Shown here in pieces: positions 34,597-44,588 of a DNA stretch of 64,000 nt (position 1 is the stretch's first letter; each line of letters begins with the position of its first letter). Source of the DNA: Allium sativum (taxonomy: Eukaryota; Streptophyta; Magnoliopsida; Asparagales; Amaryllidaceae); the NCBI GenBank assembly GCA_030737875.1, contig CM060921.1:401986192-402050191 (forward strand), read 5' to 3'. Both the position numbers and the translations under genes were made by a program. The notes beneath the pieces were generated by a model. The model was not told the DNA's origin. It did not search any database and saw nothing but the letters and a program-made list of their open reading frames with translations.

Positions 34597-36109
34597 CAAG
34601 AATGCTTGATACGTTTAAAACTAATCTTTTGATACTATAATAAGTGTATAGTGTATAAAACAACTTCAAATCATAAGTATCAATCATAGACGACATAAGC
34701 GCCACATCCCACTATGTCGCCATATATAGGATTACAACTAAAATCGAAACGTCACGTATTGGAAGTTGGATTATCCATCTGTGAACCGAGGCAAAAGATA
34801 GTCCTCTACCGATTCGAGACGCTCTAGTCCGCCCCTTAGGAACAGCCGCAACTGCCCCTTGGATCGTCAGGGCCGGTCCACCGATGTGGATTATTATGCC
34901 TGAACACTGCGTTTCCCCACCCTTTGGGGTGTAAATGAGCCAACAAATGACTCCATCGGCTTCACAAAGTCACCGGTATATCCGAGGCGCCTCGTAATAG
35001 CAACAACCACATAAGTCAAACTCGTCAGGGCGTGTAAAACCACTAACGCCACTTCTAGCTAGAAAGAAACGCATGTCCTCCCAGATGTCTTCTCCCGTTT
35101 CTGGTTCACAACCGGGGTGTGAGGCTCGCTAATTCACGTTACACAAAGTTATGCCACACAGGCCGTGCTTTGATCATCAACTACAAGACTCTGCTTTTCA
35201 ACAGAAGCCTTGATCATTTGCATCTTAGCATGCCACACATGCAAACCACTCCATGCAACCGATATCCATCAATCACACAGAATGAAATCCAATGTCAGAC
35301 ACACAGTCCATTCACAAGTCCGTTCTGGGTCTGACAGAAACCGGAGGCACCTAGTACCCCTCATATCCATCGATCTCCAAATACGTCTGGACGACCACCA
35401 ACTGATTCCCTCCTCTTGGGTGTATGGCCCAATCAAGATCATCAGTAATCATCCAAACGACGTGAAGACCTCCGGTCATCAACCACCGTCTTCATCTTCG
35501 ACTTATCGTCGAATCAGTTATTCAGAATGGGATAAACCTGGTCTTTCTGAATAACTCGCGTATATAATAAACAAGTGTTACACAAACACAACATACACGC
35601 TCATTCCAATTCATCAGTCACTAACCATAAATTAGTAAGAGAACAATTCCCCAAATGTTAACCCCGAAGGACGAAACAAACATCAGATCAATACACAGGA
35701 AACCATTCTTCTTAACTAACCTACAGTTAGTTTATAAATTTCACATTCTTAGGGAAAGGTTCGCATTAATTTTATCAAAGATAAATTCTTTAAATTTATT
35801 CTTTAATCTCCTTTTGAATACCAATTCAAATCAAATTATAGTTTATCCCAAACTAGCCGGGATTAACGAATCTTACCGAAGTAATCATTTGTTTTAATTT
35901 CCCAATCCCAACCTATTCAACCCATGAAGTCAAACTGGTAATACTTCATATCTAACACCACGGTGTTATCGGTAAATTCAATTACCATTTCACGTTCAAA
36001 TCTAATCAAAGATTTAACTATCGCCTGGAGCAAAACTAGTGATACTCCATTCTCGATCTTTTCAATCTAATTAAACATTCATTAAAACTCCACTTAGTTT
36101 TAATCTTTG

Positions 36110-36780
36110 ACTGGGTTAAAGAATCAGTGTCATTTAAAACACGGTTCACGATAAACCCCAAAATCACATCACTTTTTAATCAGTCCGTAATCGTAAATAA
36201 GCAAGTGAGCAATTCCCTAAGTATTAACCCCGAAGGCTGAAACCAACATCAGATCAATACCCCAGAAACCATTCAACTTAACTAATCTCCAGTTAGTTTC
36301 TGATTTTCTTAACTTCGTTGGGTCTAAGAACAGTATTATTGAAGATACCATTCATGACAACCCAAAATCACATTCCATTAATTATCGGGTTAAAGAACAA
36401 GTGTTATTTAAAACACTGTTCACGATAAACCCAAAAATCAATTCCAATTTAATTCTAATTAAATATTATTTAATTGGTATTCTTCATTAAATCCAAATAA
36501 AAAGATTTAATCTTTTTCTCAATTGGGTTTAAGAACAGTGTTTATGAAGACGCCATTCACGACAAACCCAAATCCCATTTGATATAAAATACAAGACACT
36601 GAATAGAAAATATACCGGCTTATATTCAATATCAAATTCTACGACCAACAAATATCGTATTGGAAGTAACACTATTAATATATCTTTCTACGACCAACAA
36701 ATTCTACGACCAACAAATATCGTATTGGAAGTAACAATATTAATATTCAATATCAAATTCTACGACCAACAAATTTCGAT
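36110..36780. repeat. Two degenerate tandem arrays in A4
   Basis: At about 36110-36570, four irregular copies of a block with GGGTTAAAGAA, TTTAAAACAC and CACGATAAACCC alternate with AT-rich spacers. At about 36630-36780, three copies of a block with TCTACGACCAACAAAT, two of which run on through ATCGTATTGGAAG. Confidence 0.75.
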
Positions 36781-37359
36781 TCAAATCCCTTCCAATTCAT
36801 TTATTGGAAATTCTGGTTATATTTTAAAACCATTTCAGATTCACTTTATTTATTTCAAAAATAAATGAATTATAATTCTAGTTCAAAACTAGTTCATTTC
36901 GATAAAAATCTATTTTTATCTTTTCAAATATGGTGTTTTTCATCCCAATTCTTCACAAATCATTTCTTATGATTTTACACAAATTATTACTATTTTTAAT
37001 AATTTTATCAAGGCACGTACAGTCGATTTCCATCAACGGCCATCGAACTGCACTTACAGCGACCTTTTCCAAATTTGATTTGGACATAATTCCAAATCCG
37101 ACCGTTAGATTTCAAATCTCTAATATTCGTTAGAAAGCTCTTTTTGATACGAACCCAACGGTTCTGGTTCTAGGAGAATCCGACGGTCGGATCTCCCGAA
37201 ATGTCCATTCGAAGTCTATGGTCGAAATTCGCGAACTGCCGTGGCGGGACGCGTTCTATTCAGGCCATTATATTATATATAAAATATATATAATATATAC
37301 TTCGTCGATTTCCTTTTAAAACGTATTTTATAAATCGTTTTAAATTCGTTTTCAAAACG

Positions 37360-37670
37360 ATTCCAATTCAATTCGATTTCAATTCGATTTGAATTCAATT
37401 GGATTTCAATTCAATTCGAATTTCAAATCAATTCGATTTCAATTCAATTCAAATTTCAAATCGTTCCAATCTATTTCGAATTTCTATTCATTTCAATTTA
37501 ATTCGAATTTCAAATCATTTCAGTTTATTTTGAATTTCAATTCATTTCAATTTAATTCGAATTTCAAATCATTTCAATTTATTTCGAATTTCAATTCATT
37601 TCAATTTAATTCGAATTTCAAATCATTTCAATTTATTTCGAATTTCAATTCTATTTCAATATTCATTGAA
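37360..37670. repeat. AATTC-rich minisatellite in A4
   Basis: Irregular repeats of TTCAATTCAATTCGAA and related words resolve into a unit of about 60 bp (TTTCAAATCATTTCA, TTTATTTCGAA, TTTCAATTCA) over the last 200 bp. The 95-codon frame across it (Phe/Asn/Ser repeats) is a by-product. A1 has a shorter version at about 7260-7420. Confidence 0.85.
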
Positions 37671-38632
37671 AAATGAATAAAATCGATATAAATATCGTTC
37701 ATGTCAAAATGGCGTCCATCTAATCAACACGGCTTCATATATTTATATTTTCAAATATTCTATTTCAAAACTGGAAGGAGGCTCAATCTATTACCATATA
37801 ATGTTAATTATATGGATTTTCTACAACACATGCATAAAATAACAACGATAAATAATCGACCATCACCAAGAGTGCATTCTACACTATATAAGCATCAAAT
37901 ATAAATATTTAACGCTTATGATAGTCTGTCAATCAATCGATCGACATATAACTAATTATTAGGATTAGTGTATGTCATATATCACCCCAATACCCGTGTG
38001 GGGTTTTCAAACAATCAAACACAGATTTTATTTGTGCAGTTGGGCGATGTGTAAAATTTATCGTCCCAATCAATATTAGTCAAATGTGTGTATATAAACA
38101 AATCATCTGATTCGTTTATAAATATTTATTTTATATATACGTTAAAAATTGTATTTTTAACTATAAAATATTTTCCACTATAAAATATTTCATTTCATTT
38201 CACAACACATCACATAACCAACTACACATCAAAATCAAACAAACAAGCATACAAGCCGTCCACGGTCTGTGGACGACAGGTGTCGGGTGCTACTAAACAC
38301 CGTCTGCATCCTAGTATATATTTCAAACTAGAAATAGATTAAAAGTGTAACACCCCGTATATTCTATAACGGTGAAATTCATAAATTAAAGTATAATTAA
38401 TTCTAATGAAAGAAATAACGGAAATGGCTTACGCCATTGCGTTCGTCTTGGAATTCTGGTTAAGATAGAGTCCGAGTTTGCGTGAAACGGACTCCATATG
38501 AAGGAGTTACGACCTCCGGAAGTTTCAGAATAAATTTGAATTCAAAAAAAAAACAACAACTCAGATCACGTTTAAAATTTGAAATTCGAGTTCGAACTGG
38601 GCTGGGCGGGAAATTTCCCGACCAGTGACCAT

Positions 38633-38735
38633 GTCGACACTAGTGTCGATGGGCAGTCGACTTGGCCCCCCCAGGTCGACTACGCAGTCGACTTGGGTGT
38701 CGACCTGCAGGTCGACTTGTCTGGTCAGCCTGACC
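38633..38735. repeat. GTCGAC cluster in the B 5' LTR
   Basis: Six GTCGAC palindromes plus near misses lie in about 100 bp, starting about 290 bp into the LTR. The 3' LTR has six at about 57665-57755, not all at the same places, because single substitutions have broken one and created another. Confidence 0.85.
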
Positions 38736-38828
38736 AGGTGGGTCTAACCCTGGTTCGACTCTGGTGTGCTGTACGGTCTGATTTCCCTCTCTGTTTGCAT
38801 CTGATGGCTCAAATTAACCTGAAAACTC

Positions 38829-39045
38829 TATAAATACACACTAAGACTCAACTAATTCACATAAGAAAATAAGAGAGGAGTCGTCATGCTGTCCGGAAGG
38901 AGTTGATCATAGCCGCCAAGAATCAAACTAAGAAGCAAACTAAAGTCTAATCAAATCAATCAACAAATTGCTACCCAAAGGAGAGCATCTCCAAATTCAG
39001 AAAACAGAAATCAAAAAACAAAATCTCGTCACACGTTGTAAGTAT
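38829..39045 (+). promoter_or_regulatory. B TATA box, leader exon and 5' splice site
   Basis: TATAAATA is at 38829-38836. Transcription would then start near 38860. The following A-rich leader has no long frame and ends at CACGTT followed by GTAAGTATAG at 39038. The 3' LTR preserves TATA (about 57865) and GTAAGTATAG (about 58073). Confidence 0.6.
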
Positions 39046-39970
39046 AGTGGTCTTTCAGAATTTGAATAAAATTATGATGTGATACGATGTAATTGGGAAT
39101 AGAATTGTGTCATTATAATGATGTAGATCTTGTGTATTGTAATGTTTCTATCGTGATTGTTTTTGGTGTATTGATTTGTGGCATAAATGTATCGATGCAA
39201 GTTTATTATATGTTTGTATATGAAAGTAATGGTAGTTGCAAGTTTGTGGCAAAGTCTATGATTAGATCCCTCTCATGTTTATGTGAATATCCCCTCTATG
39301 TTTATGTTGATATCATGGGCCATATACTTATGTAAACACATCCTAGATCTGGGATCCTTTATGCTACATGACTCAGAACTTATGTATACATCTTAGATCC
39401 ATTACAAATATGATTAGAACTATGTTAAATACAGTTTGGGCTACATAAACTATGCAAGTTCATGTGGAAATAGACTATATATTAGATTTTGGCATTTTGG
39501 GTTGATTTACAACATGCTAGTTTTGTGTTCGGCGTTATGCCAAGTTAATATGTTAAAACCCAAGTTAGTATAAGTCTACATAAGCCATCCTATGTGACAC
39601 CCATTGAGTTGTATGCCAATTTTGAATGCAAGTTCACATGCTCCAATGTTTATGTTAACGCCAATTTGCAAGTTCATGCGCTACACCTTCTATGTATCAT
39701 AGAAATATTATATGTTCTGAATTTCCTCTTTCCTCACGTTTATCTAGTTGGGATGAATTGTGTCGAGCCCAGCGTTAGTACGTACAAACGGGGGTAATAG
39801 CGTTGGGTGTAAAACATGATATAAATAAATATGTTGGCATGTTTGGCGCGTGCCAACGATTGTGACATTTTTGTGGTATAAATTGTTATACCCAAATTAA
39901 AAGACGACATGACATTTACATAAATGATGAAATATGTAAACCTAGAAAAGACGACATGCTTGACCCGAGG

Positions 39971-40041
39971 TTGGATTGAGTTGTGACATAAACCTGCCCG
40001 AACCCGCCCGACTGTCTAGTAGTCAAACAATACCTATCCAA
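39971..40041 (+). other. Conserved hairpin module, B copy 1
   Basis: Outer arms TTGGAT (39971-39976) and ATCCAA (40036-40041). The same arms are TTAGAC and GTCTAA in copy 2, so two stem positions have changed together with their partners. The loop has AAACCTGCCCG. Confidence 0.75.
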
Positions 40042-40080
40042 TGTGGGTGGTTAAACATTGAGCCCAATAAAGACCCGAGG

Positions 40081-40153
40081 TTAGACTGAACTACGGTGTA
40101 AACCTGCCTGGAACCAACTGGCACATCCAGTAACCATAGTGATATCTGTCTAA
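40081..40153 (+). other. Conserved hairpin module, B copy 2
   Basis: Outer arms TTAGAC (40081-40086) and GTCTAA (40148-40153); inner CTACGG/CCATAG pair with one mismatch. The loop has AAACCTGCCTGGAACC. In the 3' LTR this copy is interrupted at 59139 by element D. Confidence 0.75.
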
Positions 40154-40867
40154 TGTGAGTGGTCGGTGCTTTAAAAGGCTAAGGACAGGTGGTAGGGTTA
40201 AGTCAACTGAAAACACTTATCCAAAGATTCTACATGTTAACTAATACTGATGGGTGGGGGTTAGGTATATACATACACTTAACCACTTGACATGTTTAAC
40301 TAGAAAACCCTGGTAACGTAGGGACCCGTTTCAGCAGTAACCCAATTTAGGTATCAACGGTACCCTGAAACTAGGCAGGGTGGGGCACGATTACTGGGCT
40401 GACTGTAAGCGGTCAAATAATGGCGATGTTAGGTGCACAGTGTAGGTCTAACGGTGTGCGATCGTGCATGCACTCCGGAGCAGACAAGCAGGGCACTGGG
40501 GGCACCAATAGTATATCCTATGCCTTCTAGTAATTGTGTCGGGGCCGCCACCATAGGTCTTGATACACCCCATGGTGGGACCAGCATAGGTATCTACACT
40601 TCTTGGGGTAGCCGTAAGATACACGTACGAGTAGGAGCCGATCTTTAGAAAACAAAAAGGATCACTTCACCCTCAGCATGGGGTGCCGGTTAGAGTTACA
40701 CTAGTAAATGCAGAGATATGGTGTGGGTTCGATAGTATATTCGACTCTAGACTACACTCCCTTAGTTATGATACTATCCTATTTTCAGTTTATGTCTATC
40801 ATATCCTTTTCTTATTCACATACTGAAAAGTCACTAGATTTACTCAGGCTTTATGTCTGACCCCGTT

Positions 40868-40903
40868 TTTCTTTTCGTCTTCTTTTCTTTCGTTCCCCCC
40901 TAG
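40868..40903 (+). promoter_or_regulatory. Candidate 3' splice acceptor in the B LTR
   Basis: A pyrimidine tract of over 30 bases with T and C runs ends in CCCCCCTAG at 40903, followed by GTCAACAGG. With the site at 39038 it gives an intron of 1,866 nt. Confidence 0.5.
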
Positions 40904-41211
40904 GTCAACAGGGAGGAAACAACTCAGCCTAGTCAGACTCTTTTGCCAGCTTGAAGACAGTAGATGTATGGTTTGGATCTCTTTGGCTTGGATCATGGCT
41001 TTGGATATCATAATGGGGATTTTGTTGCTTTACTTTATGCTTCTTTGTTAATCAAGACAGTTATGGAAATGTAATGTTTTTGGAAGTATTGTAAGACAAT
41101 TATGGTGTGGTTTGTGTAACACGTATTTTGATGAAATAAAAGTGGCTGTTGTTTCCTTTGTTTAAATATATGTGTATTTATATCTGTCTTGTATATCTGT
41201 GACTTATACTT

Positions 41212-41216
41212 ATAAA
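41212..41216. repeat. Target-site duplicate of C, left
   Basis: ATAAA before the TG of C; the same five bases follow C at 49586-49590. Confidence 0.95.
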
Positions 41217-42703
41217 TGTAACACCCCACCTCCGTTAAGGTCCCTCACAAAGGGAATGCCTTAACTTTGGTGGAGCATTTTAGTAAACAGAAACAGAATA
41301 CTACAAGACAGATAAACAGTACTTGAAAAATTATAACTTTATTTCAAACAAAAGCTTGGTTACATCCTTTCAAATCACAATATCAGAATTCAAGTACAAA
41401 ATATCAGTCTTGTACAAAAGCCTTCAAAATGCATAATTTAAAATCATAATCCCTACAGAAGAAGACAAGCCATACTTTAAGCACTGCAAGCGGAAGAAAT
41501 CTGGATCAAGCTAGAGTATTCCCTTCTACAAAACCTGGGGGGGGGAACGTAAGAAAGGAGGCGAAACAACAAGGGTCAGACAAAAGTCTGGCAAGTCCAG
41601 TGATTTTCAGTTATGAACACATAATAATAACATGACATGAAAATAAAACTAGATCAGAGATAACTGTAACAGATGTAGCTGATATGACAGAAGAACAGAA
41701 TGATATAAGCTATTGCTTTACACTTCTCTGCACTAATACTAGTATAACATAATTAGGTGTCACCCGAATGTCTAAACTGAAACAGAAACAGGTATAGAAT
41801 AATTTCCACGCTAGTAATGGGCCTTTACCACCCGATCAGAAACAGACAGAAGCAGAAACAGATTAATCCCTACGGAAACAGAATGTAGAATTAGGTGTAC
41901 ACTAGTAATGGGCCTTTACCACCCGAACAGACGGTACCACGCAGAAACAGACAGGTGTTACCACCCAACAGAAACAGACGGTACCAACAGAAACAGACTG
42001 AACTAAGTGTACCCTAAAACCCTACCCCAAGCGATCGGCTCCCTAATACATAAATATCCTGTGTCGGCCCCACAGTAAGGTGCATCACTCCCTAAAGTGA
42101 CAACCAATTGGCACAGACCTATTTACAGATGTCACGGCGTCTTACATCCTCAGAGGCAGACCGGGATCCATGCACGCACATGACCCGGTTGGAACGCACC
42201 ATCAACACCCCTCGCCATTATCAGAATGAACCGCTTATAATTAGTTCAGTAAGCGTGCCCGGACCCTACTTACTGTTGGGTCAAAGTTTTGATACCAGAA
42301 AGGGTTACTGACTAATATGGGTCCCAAACAACAGATGACACAAGTAATTTCCCTCCTAACCTTGTGTCCCAGACTAACAGATTTCAACTTAACTTGTCTA
42401 CAAGTTTCAGACATACAAAATTTAGATTAACTAGTTCACAGATCAGACAATCAAGTTAACAGGTTTTCAGACTAACGGATCAGATGTTCGGATTAACAGG
42501 CTTACAGATTAACTGGTTACAGATTAACAGACTTACAGATTAACTAGTTACAGATTATCTAACTTTGTATTGGGCCTACGGATTCACGAAACGGGTTTAT
42601 CAGATTCATTGGTCCAATTGGTTTAGCCTTACCCAATAAGTTTTAGACATCATAATTATCTCTAATTTTCATTAATTAAATATTAATGCCCAAACCTCTC
42701 ACA

Positions 42704-42776
42704 TTAGACTGACAGTTTGCGGCTACTGGTTAGGCCGGTTGGTTCCGGGCAGGTTTCTGTCGCAAACTGAGTCTAA
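42704..42776 (-). other. Conserved hairpin module, C left LTR copy 1
   Basis: Outer arms TTAGACT/AGTCTAA and inner CAGTTTGCG/CGCAAACTG, nine perfect pairs, with the loop motif GGTTCCGGGCAGG. This is the most stable-looking example. The right LTR copy is at 47702-47774. Confidence 0.8.
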
Positions 42777-42813
42777 CCTCGGGTTTCAAGCACGTTATGG
42801 CTAACTTCTCACA

Positions 42814-42888
42814 TTAGAACCTATTGTTTGCGACCACTGGAATATGCCGGGCGGTTCCGGGCAGAATTACGCCACAAACTCACTCTAA
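42814..42888 (-). other. Conserved hairpin module, C left LTR copy 2
   Basis: Arms TTAGA (42814-42818) and TCTAA (42884-42888), inner GTTTG/CAAAC. The right LTR copy at 47812-47886 keeps the fuller TTTGCG/CGCAAA stem. The loop has GGTTCCGGGCAG. Confidence 0.7.
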
Positions 42889-44035
42889 CCTCGAGTTACC
42901 CATGTTTATATTTACGCCCAATTAATTAATGATTCACCATTTATACCCACGCCTAATATACATGTCAATTATTCATAACTATAGCCAATTCAGATAATGT
43001 CAATAGCAGACTAATTATATCAACTCAACAGATATTGCAGATAACAGATTTTTCAGATTAGGCGACTTAACGGATTTAGCAGATTAAGCAAACTAGCAGA
43101 TCAAGCATATAACAGTTTAGGCATCTTCAGCAGACTTAGCAGATGACATATTTGGTATATGAACAGATATAGCAGATTATAGCAGAACTAGCAGATTAGG
43201 CAATATAACAGAACTAGCAAATTAGGCAATATAACAGAACTAGCAGATTAGGCCATATAACAGATTTAATTATTCCTTAAAGTTTCATAAACATATCTTG
43301 CCTAATTATAATTTTGGCCTAAGTTTGCATGCCTAAATAGTTGTCATGATTCACATTATGATCATATACCCCACGTTTGCATTGAATTTACATGGCACAT
43401 ATTATGGTCATAATTTACCATATAACACACGTCTCAAATTTAGTTAAACTTGCCTAGTACAAAAGATTCACATATAAATTATACCAAATATAGCCATCGA
43501 TTTCAATGCATGTCATATATTCAAAAATATCCCACTTAGGTGTTATTCACATTTAATAGTTATCAAATCTTAACATAAATCTTCACACCTAAGTCATATT
43601 CCCTTTTTATCCCAAATCATGAATTTCTATATAAACAATACGCCCAACAATCTAGAACTTTAAATTATAACAGATAATTAATTCAAAAATATGCGTTATG
43701 TCCAATGTCTCAAGTCACATGTTAATATACAATGGTTCCTCTTCTTCCAATTCACAGAATATGCACAGATCTAAATCTAGTTTACAAGCTATGTCCTTTT
43801 AGTCACAGATTAGCCATGTCCAATTATGCCATCATTCATTATTTGTCCCAAAGTTTAACGTTCGTGCGTTAATCTCTTATGAGATTTGGCGCATGCTCGG
43901 GGTATCCTGGCTATAGAATAGAAAGAAGAAAGAGATATAGAATAAAATAGTTCAGAATAGAACATACGCAATCTCAAATTCAGATTTACAATCATGTCAC
44001 AATTATAATTAAAGTTTATATCGGAAAATAACTGC

Positions 44036-44246
44036 ACTTGCCTTGGTTGGATTCTAAAAGAAAAAGGTGTTGTAGCTGTTCTCTTTTAATCCTAATCAGA
44101 ATTGGAGGAAGAAGAAGCACAAGTCCTAGCTTAGGTTTCAGCAGAGTAGAGATGCCATTGATTTATTTATTTTTAGAGAGGAAGAGAGCAATGGAGGCTA
44201 GAGAATTGTATATGAGATTTAGGTTTAGGTTAGGGATGTATATATA
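44036..44246 (-). promoter_or_regulatory. C TATA box, leader exon and GC-type 5' splice site
   Basis: On the minus strand CTATATATA lies at about 44246, and about 200 nt downstream is CCAAG followed by GCAAGTGC (44041 down). AG|GCAAGT is the usual form of the minor GC-AG class of plant introns. The right LTR has the same at 49039. The acceptor candidate is the C run ending in CAG at about 41535, an intron of about 2.5 kb. Confidence 0.45.
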
Positions 44247-44588
44247 GGTGTAGGAAGTTATTTAGGACCATTAGATTAACCCTGAATCATGAGAACCATT
44301 CAAATGCAAAATCTGCATTTGAGCGAATCGGCCCACGGGATGACAGCCAAACACCCTGGATTAACCCCTAGTCGACCCAGCGGGGCTTGGGTCGACCTCA
44401 AAAATGGGCCGGTTCGGTTACTCCCCCTCCCAATTCGCTGTTTTGAACCTTTTTTGCATGTTTATTTATTTAATTTTTATATATATATCTATATATATTT
44501 CTCTCATATGCATACAAACTTCAAGGCTTAATAACTTCTTCATAATTAACCATTTTTTTAATATTCTCAGAAAATACGGGGTGTTACA

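Larger units (their letters stand above)
34007..38345 (-). mobile_element. A4: A-family LTR, 4.3 kb of it, host of element B
   Basis: It starts TGAAACGACCCG at 34007 without a PBS beside it, so this edge is the outer end of a 3' LTR or of a solo LTR in the minus orientation. It aligns with A1 from about 4441 through 7411 and then with positions 1-1200 of the left LTR (for example the GTCCA...TGGAC block at about 38257). It ends where B begins. The rest would lie right of the window. The only open frames are repeat artefacts. Confidence 0.85.
38346..41216 (+). mobile_element. B 5' LTR, first part (2,871 bp)
   Basis: It begins TGTAACACCCCG inside A4. It matches the 3' LTR from 57386 closely, with scattered substitutions. 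Order: GTCGAC cluster (38634-38732), TATA box (38829-38836), 5' splice site (39038), two hairpin modules (39971-40041, 40081-40153), pyrimidine tract with TAG (to 40903), poly(A) signal AATAAA (41135-41140). C is inserted after 41216. The last 60 bp of the LTR are at 49591-49650. Confidence 0.92.
41217..44588 (-). mobile_element. C left (3') LTR, 3,372 bp
   Basis: It nearly matches 46211-49585 in length and sequence with few differences, so C is young. On the minus strand it runs from TGTAACACCCCGTA (44588) to GGTGGGGTGTTACA (41217). It carries a TATA box (about 44246-44239), a GCAAGT 5' splice-like site (44041), paired hairpin modules, a 28 bp tandem repeat (about 43170-43265) and a C-rich acceptor (about 41535). 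Confidence 0.95.

Noticed and set aside
37389..37676. 95 aa frame rich in Phe, Asn and Ser
   Set aside because: It is a direct read of the TTCAATTC-type minisatellite in A4; the period and composition explain it fully.
44038..44247. 69 aa frame repeated at 49036-49245
   Set aside because: The repetition is only the LTR pair of C; the frame is antisense to the proposed leader exon and has no independent support.
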